Source of the DNA: Protula sp. h YS-2021
Taxonomy: Eukaryota; Annelida; Polychaeta; Sabellida; Serpulidae
Reading direction: 5' to 3'
Assembly (NCBI GenBank): GCA_949752745.1
Contig: OX457027.1
Coordinates: forward strand, 12,865,556-12,929,555
DNA: 64,000 nucleotides
Both the position numbers and the translations under genes were made by a program. Below the pieces are notes generated by a model. It saw only the letters and a list, made by a program, of their open reading frames with translations. It was not told the origin of the DNA and did not search any database. Below are positions 1 to 9,329 of this stretch, one piece after another; within the stretch, counting starts at the first letter, position 1; every line of letters begins with the position of its first letter.

Positions 1-482
1 ACTTGTTCTACCATGACACCTTCAGCATTCACCGTCATTTTCTTGAAGCGTGCATGCACCACAATATACCATTTCATTCCACGGTTTAACGTTTCTAGCA
101 AATGTCTCTTGATTCGATTCTCTTGTTGACGCATTTCAAGTAGCAAATCTGATCCATTTTCAGGCTCAAACCGTCTTTCCTGCGCGTTTTCACCAAGATT
201 CACTCTTCTGCCTCTCCCTACTTGTACCGTCTTTTGTTCTTCCATCATGCATACATGTGTCTCAAACGCATCCAAAGATGAAAATATCTTGGCGCATTTA
301 CAGCAGAGGACTGGATCAGGTCTGTCAATACTATCTTGCGCCGTCTTTCGTCTCTTGGCTTCAATCTGCTCAACAAGCTCTTCATGAGCACGTTTCATCC
401 TAGCTGGTTTGCATGTATGTGCCACGAACAATTCCAGAGATGGAAATGTTATATCACAACCATGACAGTAGACTGGTACCAT
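1..482 (-). CDS. Protein-primed DNA polymerase B, N-terminal part, element 1 (runs off the left edge)
   Basis: Reading on the minus strand from the ATG at 482, the frame stays open to base 1. It encodes about 160 residues closely similar to the N-terminus of the element 2 polymerase at 28891-29382. Two Cys-x2-Cys...His-x4-Cys zinc-finger-like units are visible, near residues 5-25 and 70-95. They are followed by a basic stretch and a conserved MKWYIVVHARFKKM segment. In Polintons this region precedes the exonuclease and polymerase domains and may bind DNA or the terminal protein. Unlike the element 2 copy, no break is seen here, so this copy may be younger. Homology to the element 2 leader stops around 500, where LINE-derived sequence begins. 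Confidence 0.8.
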   Translation of the reverse strand, partial: MVPVYCHGCDITFPSLELFVAHTCKPARMKRAHEELVEQIEAKRRKTAQDSIDRPDPVLCCKCAKIFSSLDAFETHVCMMEEQKTVQVGRGRRVNLGENAQERRFEPENGSDLLLEMRQQENRIKRHLLETLNRGMKWYIVVHARFKKMTVNAEGVMVEQ

Positions 483-720
483 CGTTGTTGTTGTTGTTTT
501 TTAAGTGCTTTTTTACACTTTGCTTTTATTTCAAAAATAAGTTCCTAGTACAGTAGTATACATACTATAACAAGCCGCAAAAGTGTTTTTTTTTTTTTTT
601 GCTGCAAAGTATTTCACAAGAGTTTCATAGACTGTTACTATGTACTGCCCAGTTAGCATAAAGCACATTAAACATTATATAATTTCAAACATTCTTTTTT
701 CTTTTTTTTTTCTTCTTTTT

Positions 721-1710
721 TTAAATGACGCAGTCTAAGGTCTCTAAGTTTTTTTGGTTTCTGTGGTCCTTATGATACAACATCTTTTCAATTGTTACTG
801 CATGCTTTAAATATCTTAAGAAACGGTAGAAATAAACCTCTTTATTGGCGTTTTTACATTTATAAATATACAACTTGGCTTGAAGGAGAACATAATTAAG
901 AATGAATCTTACAGCTTTTATTGTTTCCTTTTTTAGCAACCCTAGTATTTTTATTCTAATATTTAAGACTACCTGAGGAGAGTTCTCCAGAAAAGTTTTA
1001 TTCAACCATTTTTCAAGGATTGCCCAAAAATGTTTTAAACTAAAGCATGTCGCAAAGGTGTGAATTAAATCTCGTATTTCATTACATTGTCTGCACATCT
1101 GTGATACAGAAGCGTCAAATTTAGCAACAATGTAATCAGAAGCATAATTTTTGTGCATAATTTTGTATAAAAAGATGCTATTTTTGGTGTTTCTTGTTAG
1201 GTACTTGGTCTTTAAAAATATTTCTTTCCATTCCAGGTCTTGGAGGTTTATACCTGACTGTTGCCACCGTCGTATACAGCTAGGTTCAACTTGCTTTTGT
1301 TTTATAAAATACCAGTACAGCGCTTTCGAGTTACACTTAATTATATCAACACTTAAAATATCAGTCATCAATTCATTCCTTGGAGCGATATTTTGCCAAA
1401 TCTCATGTATATCCTTTTTACGCTGTGATATCATAGATTTCCATTCGCTAGGAATAGCATTAATAAGGCCCATAATTGTTATAATATTTAGTTCAAGTTT
1501 ATACTGGTATTTAATTTCAAACGGATTCATAAAGGTACCCTGTTCTGTTATTAGATTACCTACAAAGGATATATTTTGTTCTTCCATTTCAATGTAAAAA
1601 ACATACTTATTCTGTATTAAGATATATTGATTGTGCCAAAGGCACTGTTTCAATATACTGTGAACATTCAATTTATCTACATTAAGGGATAAATTGAGAA
1701 CTTTCCGCAA
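721..1710 (-). pseudogene. LINE ORF2 C-terminal fragment (zf-RVT region)
   Basis: An open frame of 329 residues resembles the C-terminal part of LINE reverse transcriptases. It is helical, rich in Lys, Ile and Asn, and contains CRQCNEIRDLIHTFATC near residue 205, which fits the zf-RVT zinc-binding region. It has no reverse transcriptase catalytic motif. A short upstream piece in another frame (about 1735-1850) extends the similarity. The fragment is a remnant of the LINE described at 505-2400 and is not a host gene. Confidence 0.7.
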
Positions 1711-1886
1711 GCTAAATTTTGGGCAAATATATTTTTAAAAATTGACACTCAGAGAATTTTCATGTTCAATTAATCTTTTCACCCAAGTTAACTTTTGGGT
1801 GTTCAAGAATGATATTAAGTCCAAGCTACGGAGGCAACTATCTTGGTAATCTTGATTATCGTCATTATTGCGGTTCAGTTCTTCTT

Positions 1887-2390
1887 CTAGCGTGTGGAGT
1901 TTCTTTTCAAGCTACGTTTATCTCCACCTATTACCACTTTATTTTCAATCTTTTTCTCTATTAGCTTATCCATTAGGTCAAAAAAATTTACTTGTTCAAC
2001 TTGAAATTCGAGGTTAGGTGCGTACACATTTAGTACAGTGTAAGTTATATCACCGAACCTAAGATCTACACTTATGTATCTACCTTCCGTATCAATCTCA
2101 ATGTTGATGATATTCATAACATGTATATTTTTTATGATCGTTAATACACCTTTACTTGCAGTGCTCCCATGTGAAAAAATCATTTGATCATTTTTCCTAA
2201 ATGTGGCCCATTTATTTTCCCAGTGTTTCGTATCTTGCACACAGGAATGAGTTTCTTGTAACATAATGATGTCAAATTCGCCCCCTTTATGGTTTTTCAC
2301 CCAGTGTAAGGTCTCCTCAAGTTTTCTCCTATTTCTAAGGCCACGACAATTTTGAGAAATTATTTCAACTTCCATTCTACATAATGGCAA
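1887..2390 (-). pseudogene. LINE endonuclease (APE-type) N-terminal fragment
   Basis: The frame encodes an exonuclease-endonuclease-phosphatase fold of the kind that nicks target DNA in L1-like elements. Recognisable pieces are SQNCRGL at the start (catalytic Asn), IIMLQETHS (catalytic Glu), SKGVLTII, YISVDLRFGDI and TVLNVYAPN. It ends at VVIGGD, just where the catalytic Asp-Asn motif should continue. Downstream residues are from a deletion junction. The likely first Met is at about 2375 (MEVEII). Confidence 0.75.
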
Positions 2391-2400
2391 CTACCAATGT

Positions 2401-2580
2401 GCTTACAGTAAGAACTATCATCTCTTGTGAAATACAGCAGCACTCGTTTGAATCAAGAGACGGAACAACTAAAACAAACAAACAAACACACGTCACACAA
2501 ACCAAGCTGAACATATACCAATATACGAGCCGGCAGCCATACAGCCGTTTACTGGAAGAAAAAGGCCAAAAAAATACCAC
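2401..2580. other. Unassigned sequence between LINE and tRNA-derived array
   Basis: No coding signal or recognisable repeat is seen. It may be the LINE 5' untranslated region or older Polinton sequence. Confidence 0.3.
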
Positions 2581-2880
2581 CTGTGGTGGGACTCGAACTC
2601 ACGGCTTCATGCCATTCAGGCGTACGAGTTATCCGCCGTCGCTACAGTGCCTTGCTAATAGAAACCTGAATAATATCGCTGTACAAATGTCTGAGTGATA
2701 ATTGTAACTGTTTAATCTGATATCGACAATTCAATCATCCGTTACTTCACCGGCAGGTTACTTTCTGTGTGACAGACATGTGGAGAAGCTGGAGCGTTCT
2801 TGAGCAAGGCAATGGAAAAAATAAGACACGTAGGTGCCGACATTGAAATATTCTTAAGCAGAATAATGAAAAAGAATCAG

Positions 2881-2953
2881 GGCCCGAGGTGGGACTCGAA
2901 CTCACGACTTTTAGCCTATTAGGCGTGCGTGTTAATCGCTACACTATCGGGCC
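2881..2953 (-). tRNA. tRNA-like sequence with perfect 7-bp acceptor stem (SINE head, probably not a working tRNA)
   Basis: Read on the minus strand, the ends GGCCCGA and TCGGGCC pair perfectly. The D arm GTGT/ACAC also pairs and the T loop is TTCGAGT. The anticodon stem does not pair convincingly and the T stem has a mismatch, so no anticodon is assigned. The three sister copies in the array have weaker acceptor stems. It is most likely a tRNA-derived SINE promoter. Confidence 0.45.
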
Positions 2954-3040
2954 TTGATAAAATGGTCTTAGCAATCACGCTATAAACATATTTAAGTAAT
3001 ATATTAATTTACTATCAACAGTTCCATTACCTTTTTTCAC

Positions 3041-3380
3041 CTTTAAGAGGGGAGGGAGGGAGGGAGGGAGGGAGGGAGGGAGGGAGGGAGGGAGGGAGGG
3101 AGGGAGGGAGGGAGGGAGGGAGGGAGGGAGGGAGGGAGGGAGGGAGGGAGGGAGGGAGGGAGGGAGGGAGGGAGGGAGGGAGGGAGGGAGGGAGGGAGGG
3201 AGGGAGGGAGGGAGGGAGGGAGGGAGGGAGGGAGGGAGGGAGGGAGGGAAGGAGGGAGGGACGGAGAGAGGGAGGGACGGAGGGACGGAGGGATGGAGGG
3301 AGGGAGGGACGGACGGAGGGACGGAGGGACGGAGGGAGGGACGGAGGGAGGGAGGGAGGGACGAAGGGAGGGAGGGAGGG
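3041..3380. repeat. (GGGA)n microsatellite, about 340 bp
   Basis: Near-perfect tetranucleotide repeat GGGA, degrading to GGGAC variants on its right side (3260-3370). Long Pro-Ser-Leu reading frames on the minus strand are artefacts of the repeat. Confidence 0.98.
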
Positions 3381-3823
3381 AACGAAAAAAAAGAAAAAAG
3401 AAAAAAAATGTGCCAACATTAAAATATTCATGCATGGAAATGAAAACGAAGTAGCGCCCGTGGTGGGACTCGAAATCACGAGCTTACACCCATTAGGCGC
3501 GGGTATTAACCGCTGCACTATCGGCTATGATGATAACAATAGCGCTATAATCTTGGCTAATTAATATATTTTAACCTTTTAATTTAACATCAATAGTTCT
3601 ATTATCCCTTACTTCAACGGTAAGGAAGGAGGGAAATGTTGCCCGTGGTGGGACTCGAACTCACGACTGTTCGACTGGTAGGCGTGCGTGTTAACCGCTA
3701 CACTATCGGGCCTTGATACAAACTGCTCTTAACAATAGCTCTATAGACATGTTTAAGTAATATATTTGAGCTTTTCAATTTAATGTCAACAGTTCCATCA
3801 TCCCTTACTTAACCGATAAGAAG

Positions 3824-4035
3824 GGAGGGATTGAGGGAGGGAGGGAGGGAGGGAGGGAGGGAGGGAGGGAGGGAGGGAGGGAGGGAGGGAGGGAGGGAGG
3901 GAGGGAGGGAGGGAGGGAGGGAGGGAGGGAGGGAGGGAGGGAGGGAGGGAGGGAGGGAGGGAGGGAGGGAGGGAGGGAGGGAAGGAGAGAGGGAGGGAGG
4001 GAGGGAAGGAGGGAAGGAGGGAAAGAAGGGAGGGT
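3824..4035. repeat. (GGGA)n microsatellite, about 210 bp
   Basis: Second near-perfect GGGA tract, attached to the tRNA-derived unit whose head is at 3641-3712. It degrades to AGGGAA variants at 3980-4035. Confidence 0.98.
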
Positions 4036-4161
4036 GTGAAACAAGGATATTATAAATACACGTGTTATGATTATTGGAATTTGGATATTCACATTTCAAT
4101 ATTCTATATTGACTAAACGCTTAACGACTTTTTATATTCTTATCACACTTCTGATATTAGT

Positions 4162-4812
4162 CTATGTAGAGTCCGTCAGGATTTTTTCTCTCACTTCCTG
4201 AATAATTTTGCCGAGACGATTTTCACCTTTCCATTTGTTTGGGTAGTCAATGTCTTCATGTGTTTTTGTTATTCCTGCGCTCCAGAAGGAGTCATGTGGG
4301 TTCGCCTCAACAATTGTTCTTTCGCCCGTATTAATGAGGCATTCTCTGGCTTTCTTGACTTGAGAGAATTTGCTTGCACAGAGTGATCGCATCATTTTTT
4401 CTGCTTCTCCAGAACTGTACCAGACATCATTTTGGATGGAGTCTCCTAGTTTCTTTATCTCGGCGGGGTTCTGTATATCTCGCATTGCATTTTCTTTCTC
4501 CAGTTCGCCCGCAAACTGCGCCTTCAGGGTTTGGTAACCTTGTTCTAGGGTATTGAAACGCTGTTTACCGAATACAAAGGTTTCCTGAAAAAAGTTTGAT
4601 AGGGGGTTATATCTACCGGAAAAAGCGTATGACTTTTCCGTGATGTGAGCTCCTATGTCAGTGCATCTTGCAGTTTCAATCAGGTCGTGTATATTATTTT
4701 CACTGTATTTTTTACCTTTAAAAATGATCGCGTCTTTGACAGTATAGCAAGCGGGATCCTGTTTTTTCACTGCAAGATAAACAGGCAAAAATCTGGCGTC
4801 GTCTGTATTCTA
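4162..4812 (-). CDS. NADAR-domain protein (YbiA/DUF1768 family) in element 1
   Basis: About 215 residues on the minus strand. The C-terminal ~150 residues are a clear NADAR domain: FSGRYNPLSNFF, then NTLEQGYQ, AEIKKLGDSI, a core SLCASKFSQ, TIVEANPHDSFWSAGI, and NKWKGENRLGKII at the end. NADAR enzymes hydrolyse N-glycosidic bonds of riboflavin intermediates, and some remove ADP-ribose from nucleic acids. Upstream is a 60-residue segment with VKDAIIFKGKKYSENN. The frame has no ATG: it opens after a stop near 4813, and a start at 4788 would be TTG. Just upstream (ATG at 4877) lies a leader homologous to the polymerase leader at 29382-29436, in another frame. The 5' end is therefore frameshifted or spliced. 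The domain itself is unbroken. Confidence 0.8.
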
Positions 4813-4859
4813 CTTGAGCAGGGAGCTGCTCTTGCATAAAGTGATTGGTGCCCTTCAAA

Positions 4860-5110
4860 TCTTTCCTTGCGCGCCATATCGTTGTTGTTGTTGTTGTTGC
4901 TGGTGCTAGAACCGAAATGAGGTGAAATACACGTTTCACTCTTGCTTTTATACCACTTCGATGATGCGTCACTTGTTGACTCAGCTTAATTTATCACTGC
5001 TTGATATGCATATTTCACTCATGCTTTTATGCTACTTCCATGTTATCAAAATATGGTGTGTAACTTTTTTCAAAAATTGTTCAAAAATTGCTGACTCAGC
5101 AGAATGTATC
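4860..5110 (-). promoter_or_regulatory. Promoter module upstream of element 1 NADAR gene (Maf/AP-1 sites and TATA)
   Basis: Read on the minus strand, TGCTGACTCAGCA (5089-5101) matches the Maf recognition element. It is followed by AATTTTTGAA and then AAGTTACACACCATA with TTTGATAACATGG. TATA-like boxes GGTATAAAAGCAAG lie near 4945-4955. The same order of motifs precedes the element 2 polymerase and other element 2 genes. A CAACAACAACAAC leader (4880-4900) matches the leader just before the element 2 polymerase ATG. Confidence 0.6.
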
Positions 5111-5149
5111 ACTGATAACGTCTTGCTCATTTATACCACTTAGATGGTA

Positions 5150-5830
5150 TATGATGTGTCACTTACCAAAAACTTGTTAAAAATTGATGCACGGCAGAGA
5201 CATCTAGCGGTGAAGTCAAATGGTATTCATACGCCAAATGGTATTCATCCGCGAAATAACACAGGAAATAACTGAATCAAATGGTGAAATTTTCATATAA
5301 ATCGGTCAACTATAACGAAAGTTATCACAATTTTAAGTTAAAATGGCGACATGTTAAATTATGCATACAGTCACCTGCGCAACTAGCCCATGATTACTTT
5401 ATAACAAAAGTTTACATAAACCTGAATCAAACAGTGAAATTTTCATGTAAATAGGTCAACTATAACGAAAGTTATCACAATTTTAAGTTAAAATGGCGGC
5501 ATGCTACAAATATTCATACAGCCATTGGTGCAACTAGCCCATGACTATGTCAAAACTAAATATAAAACTGAATCAAACAGTGAAATTTTCAGGTAAAACG
5601 GCCAAGTATAACAAAAGTTATACCAATTTTAAGTTAAAATGGCGGTAAAAATGAATACAGCCAGCTGCGCAAATAGCCTATGATCACTTTATAGCAAAAC
5701 TTTACATAAAACTGAAACAAACAGTGAAATTTTCATTCAAATTGACCAACTATAACGAAAGTTTTTGTTTTGTTTACAAAGTTTTCAATAATGCTTACAA
5801 CCACTTATGTAAATAACCACTTACTGTTAT
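5150..5830. repeat. Internal ~130-bp repeats of element 1 terminal region
   Basis: A segment with AACTATAACGAAAGTTAT and AAACAGTGAAATTTTCAT recurs about four times between 5260 and 5770. Two related copies occur at 29780-29970 in element 2, in the same place relative to the terminus. No gene is seen. On the minus strand it lies in the proposed 5' untranslated intron between the terminal promoter and the first gene. Confidence 0.7.
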
Positions 5831-6386
5831 GGCTGTCACTGTTGTTGTTGGGGAGTGAGGTGAGCTCATCCCTTATATACCACTCTGATGTGATCAAATT
5901 GTGGTGTGTAACTTATGCTGACTTGACAAAATGGCTGACGTGACAAAATGTTGCTCGCCTAGGGGGGGAGGTCCACACTTTTTACCATAGGGTCTGCCGC
6001 CTAGGGGGGGGGGGGGGGGTCGGTACATAGTATGTCCTAGGGGAGGTCCACACTTTTTACCATAGGGTCTGTCCCGACTGCCGCCTAGGGGCGGGGGGGT
6101 CGGTACATAGTATGTCCTAGGGGGGTCCACACTTTTTACTATAGGGTCTGTCCCGACTGCCGCCTGGGGGGGGAGGTCCTCACTTTCTAGGGTTACCATG
6201 GGGTTACAATGGCTATGTTACCATGGCTATGCTTCGTTACCATGACTACGCTTCGTTACAATGGCGACGCCTATGACGCCACTTCCGGCCCATGACGTCA
6301 CTTCCGGTCCAGACACAATGACGTCACTTCCGGTCGAGACACAATGACGTCACTTCCTGCAGTGGAACCCCCATTATCATACTACT
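5820..6386. repeat. Right terminal repeat of element 1
   Basis: This region parallels 30190-30745 of element 2. It has a TATA box reading leftwards (GGTATATAAGGG in reverse complement, near 5870), a conserved splice-donor-like AACAGTAAGTGG (minus strand, near 5828), a G-rich array of CCGACTGCCGCCTAGGGG units (5955-6185), copies of TGACGTCACTTCC (6290-6355), and the end CATACTACT. The element's other terminal repeat is outside the window. Confidence 0.8.
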
Positions 6387-7614
6387 TATATATCTTTTTC
6401 TGAAAGTTTTAATACCCCACGAAATCAATTTCTTTTTGCATTTTTACATCATTTACATCATTTGATTTTCAATCAATAATGTTCATTTAAAATATTGCGT
6501 TCAGTTTGACTAACTAATATATACCTTACGCTTTTTCAATAGAGGAGACCAAAGCACATTTTACGGGTAGCGAATGTGCAAATTAAATTTTCTTTATCAT
6601 TATCAAATACACAAAATTTAGCTTGTCACTTTCTGCCACAATACTGTCCGCTGCCTAACTTGTATGGCTTTATGTAGACTCATACGATTTATATTTTTTG
6701 TTTAGATCCTAGGCTATGAAAAGTATCTTTCTTTTATTTTATAAGCGTTCACTAAATCATTTTAGTGTGCAATTTTGGGCTAATTTTAACTGAAAAGCAG
6801 TCTTCCCAAGAGTGTTAATTTGCTGCATGTTTTCGCATCACCACGTATTTCTACCCCTTCTGGCTGTCAAAGATCGGGATTATTAGTCAAGTCCAACCAA
6901 CCTGTCCATCTCCTCTCCATCACGCCAAGTTCAAACAGATGCTTCGAGACAGGGCTGGGCTCTGTTTATTAAGATCACGTTTGGTCCTATGGTTACAATG
7001 TTCTCGAAATGAAGTCAGTTTCGTTAGCGCATCTTAAGTTAGCCAGGTATTTCCCCTGTCCCCTGCCAGGTTCTTAAGTTTTTACGAAAGAGACACCTAA
7101 ATCTTTGTTACTGACTTCATTGATAAGGTCTTCATACAGAATTTAACCTTGAAGTAGCGAACTTTACTTCATCTGACTACGGTTAGTTGTTAACAAGTGT
7201 GAACAGTCAGTCACCGTTACATTTGGACAGTGACGTCTTCTTAAATCCTGTCCGTCATCAAATTTAGGCAAACCAGCTCGGTCACGTGATGCCTGACTGT
7301 CGCTCGCTTGAAGCGTTCACTTTACAAGATGTGATCACTGGTACGGCACTAGGCCATCGCTTACGCTCTTTTACACCGATCGATTTGGTCAATCGCGTAA
7401 TCACTTCATTTCTTAACATTACTTCTTCTCACATATACACATATACACGAACCGATAAACATATTTACATTACATAAATGACGGAGACTCGAGAGTTAAA
7501 AGTGAAGCTATTTCTCAACACTTATTTATTTACTGTAATTGGTGAGCAAACTTCCAAGAAACACATATTTATATTATGAAAATAGTCTCTTAAAAAGCTT
7601 TATTTTTGGCTATT
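6387..7614. other. Genomic spacer between Polinton elements 1 and 2
   Basis: About 1.2 kb of AT-rich sequence with no convincing coding frame and no repeat I recognise. Its right edge holds GCTATT (7609-7614), the left target duplication of element 2. Confidence 0.5.
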
Positions 7615-7985
7615 AATAGGATGAAAATGGTGGTTCTGGGTCAGGAAGTGACGTCATACTGTCTGGACCGGAAGTGACGTCATAGGTGTTGTCATGGCAA
7701 CGAAGTGTTGTGATGGCAACGCAGTGGTGTAGTCCTGGAAACGAAGCCTAGCCAAGCCTAGCCATGGTAACCTAGAAAGTGAGGACCTCCCCCCCCCCTA
7801 GCCGGCAGTCGGGACCCCCCCCCCCCTAGACGGCAGTCGGGACCCCCCTCCCCCCCCCCCCCCCAGCCGGCAGTCGGGACCCCCCTACCCGGCAGTCTGG
7901 CATCAGAGTGGTATATAAGGCATGAGCACCCATCAACAGCAGTGACAGTCGTATCGGTAAGTGGTGCAAGGAATACCTCAGGAGG
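7615..7985. repeat. Left terminal inverted repeat of element 2
   Basis: It matches the reverse complement of 30190-30745, except that the G-rich array differs in copy number. It contains CCGGAAGTGACGTCAT (ETS plus CRE composite), an RFX X-box-like GTTGTCATGGCAAC at 7688-7701, C-rich units of the CCGGCAGTCGGGACCCCC type (7785-7890), and the promoter at 7890-7960. Confidence 0.9.
7890..7960 (+). promoter_or_regulatory. TIR-embedded inward promoter with TATA and GTAAGT
   Basis: AGAGTGGTATATAAGG (around 7905-7920) lies about 70 bases before the first ATG at 7989. It is followed by CAGCAGTGACAG and a splice-donor-like TCGGTAAGTGG (7952-7962). The same TATA-spacer-GTAAGT arrangement is present in the other terminal repeat and in element 1, which supports function. 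In this position no partner splice acceptor was identified. Confidence 0.6.
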
Positions 7986-7988
7986 AAC

Positions 7989-9134
7989 ATGGACAACATG
8001 GACAACACAGACATGGACGACTTGTTGGAAACAGTTACATTTGATGAAACATTATTACCGTGGGAGGATATTGATGCGTTCCTGGTAAACGCTGAAAAAG
8101 CCTTGGAGAAAGCTTTAGACGACACTGCAGTGGAGCAAGGAATACCTCAGGAGGAAGCGTTAAATGCTCCGTCAGATGTCGCTGCAGTTGAGCAAAGAAT
8201 ACCTCAGGAGGAAGCGTTAAATGCTCCGTCACCTACAGTGGAGCAAAGAATACCTCAGGAAGAAGCATTAAATGCTCCGTCAGATGTCGCTGCAGTGGAG
8301 CAAGGAATACCTCAGGAGGAAGCGTCACCTGGAATGGAGGAAGGAATGCCAGATCCTGATGGACCTGATTACCCGTTTTGGGTTGCGAATAAACTTGTCA
8401 ATGGTAACAACTCACAACTGAGTGCAAAGTTAAAAGCACATCTAAAGCATTATAAGGAATATGAAGTGAGTGATGATGAAGTGGACATGTCAAGCGATGA
8501 CGAAGACACCCATCTAAAATCTAAAATTGAATCAAGTAAGACCATACCTGTTACTGAGGAACATGTTACGTTGTTGAAACGAAATTTTCAAGCAGTGCTT
8601 CCTCTCATCGATTGCAACATTTTATGGTGTTTATGTGAAGAAGGTTTTTTCAACCAAAATACGTACATGTACCTAACGGAAGAAGTGAATACCGTTATTC
8701 AACTCATCTACATGTTGGAAGGAAACATAGAAAATGTTCCAGCGTCAGAGCCAAAGCTCTCCGAAGCCATGACTTGACGTTTCGTTCAACTTATTAAAAG
8801 TCTTCATGAGGAACATTTTAAGACTTTATGTCTACCAGTGCCAAAGTGTGTTGATTAGAATCGTGATTTTAAATGTGCAAAGGTTATACTACAAGGTTTC
8901 AAATACCTTGAAGAACGTATTCAAGTGTATGATATGATGGCTTACCTCTATGAAAAAGGACATTTCACCTTTCCAATGGTCTTCAAATGGATAGTAGGTA
9001 GTCGCGAACGAAGAGACTTTTTAGTGATTGTCATGACACAATCTCTAACAAACGGTTTACCAACAACCTTTCTCGATGGTTTCAATGAGATGACTCCGCG
9101 ATTTTACAAACATCTCATGAAAACCTACATGTAA
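7989..9134 (+). pseudogene. Left-end accessory protein with acidic repeats and possible death-fold-like helical domains (two in-frame stops)
   Basis: One reading frame runs from ATG 7989 to 9134 (about 381 codons) and is interrupted by in-frame TGA at about 8775 and TAG at about 8857. The N-terminus is acidic. It is followed by four imperfect repeats of about 22 residues containing VEQ-IPQEEALNAPS (8122-8325), then an acidic SDDEVDMSSDDED stretch. The C-terminal half contains two helical segments of about 90 residues (8555-8730 and 8880-9130). Their hydrophobic spacing loosely recalls death-fold (CARD/DED) domains; this is a guess. It is the first gene after the left TIR promoter. The function is unknown. 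Confidence 0.6.
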
Positions 9135-9224
9135 GGAGTTGCACAGTCATTAGCTGCGAGGATATGTTAGAAGAATTCCATAAAGTGTTTAACCTATACA
9201 TTTCGTGAGACATGGATATAAATC

Positions 9225-9325
9225 AGTGATAAATTCTGTTGACTCAGCCATTTTTGAACAAGTTACACACCATAATTTGATTATAAGGAAGTGGTATAAA
9301 TACATGTGTGATTAGAGAATACTTC
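9225..9325 (+). promoter_or_regulatory. Promoter module of the 9330 gene
   Basis: It has GTTGACTCAGCCATTTTTGAA, then AAGTTACACACCATA and TTTGATTATAAGGAAG, then GGTATAAATACATG (TATA, around 9290). This matches, element by element, the module before the polymerase gene (minus strand 29440-29680) and the terminal promoters. The ATG at 9330 lies about 35 bases past the TATA box. Confidence 0.65.
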
Positions 9326-9329
9326 ACAA

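Larger units (their letters stand above)
505..2400 (-). mobile_element. Internally deleted LINE (non-LTR retrotransposon)
   Basis: On the minus strand, 1915-2375 encodes an APE-type endonuclease N-terminus. It starts MEVEIISQNCRG, contains LQETH and NVYAPN, and reaches the GGD of the catalytic GGDFN motif, where the reading stops matching. The 721-1710 frame encodes a typical LINE ORF2 C-terminus, including the Cys-x2-Cys...His zinc-finger-like CRQCNEIRDLIHTFATC segment. The fragment between them (about 1735-1910) keeps only linker sequence, so most of the reverse transcriptase core is missing. T-runs at 583-600 and 691-722, and a short one near 497-502, mark the 3' side; the exact 3' end is uncertain. 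It inserted into or beside the 5' end of the element 1 polymerase gene. It cannot be active. Confidence 0.75.
2582..4035 (-). repeat. Head-to-tail array of tRNA-derived (SINE-like) units with (GGGA)n expansions
   Basis: Four tRNA-like heads lie on the minus strand at about 2582-2653, 2881-2953, 3456-3525 and 3641-3712. Each has an A-box-like TAGTGTAGCG or close variant and a B-box-like GAGTTCGAGTCCCA. The heads are joined by a similar body of roughly 110 bases containing a conserved AATTTAATGTCAACAGTTC segment. The shortest head-to-head spacing is about 185 bases (3456 to 3641). Two units have (GGGA)n tails expanded to about 340 bases (3041-3380) and 210 bases (3824-4035). The structure fits tandemly arrayed tRNA-derived SINEs transcribed by Pol III. 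Confidence 0.7.
1..6386. mobile_element. Polinton/Maverick element 1 (right part; left end lies outside the window)
   Basis: The right end reads CCATTATCATACTACT at 6371-6386. This matches the right end of the complete Polinton at 30745 (CATTTTCATACTACT) and is preceded by the same kind of G-rich, CRE-rich terminal region (5940-6360). Positions 1-482 encode the start of a protein-primed DNA polymerase B on the minus strand, closely similar to 28891-29382. A NADAR gene lies at 4162-4812. The 5150-5830 segment matches 29700-30190 of element 2. The element is interrupted by a LINE (about 505-2400) and tRNA-derived repeats (2582-4035). The six bases after the end (6387-6392, TATATA) would be one half of the target duplication; the other half is not in the window. 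Confidence 0.8.

Noticed and set aside
3027..3518. Long Pro-Ser-Leu open frames on the minus strand
   Set aside because: They are products of the (GGGA)n repeat read in each frame, with no other coding signal.
2582..3712. A cluster of working tRNA genes
   Set aside because: Anticodon and T stems do not pair properly and the units share a non-tRNA body, so they are tRNA-derived repeats.
7612..7617. ATTAAT as the left target duplication of element 2
   Set aside because: It has no match on the right; shifting the ends by three bases gives the identical hexamers GCTATT on both sides.
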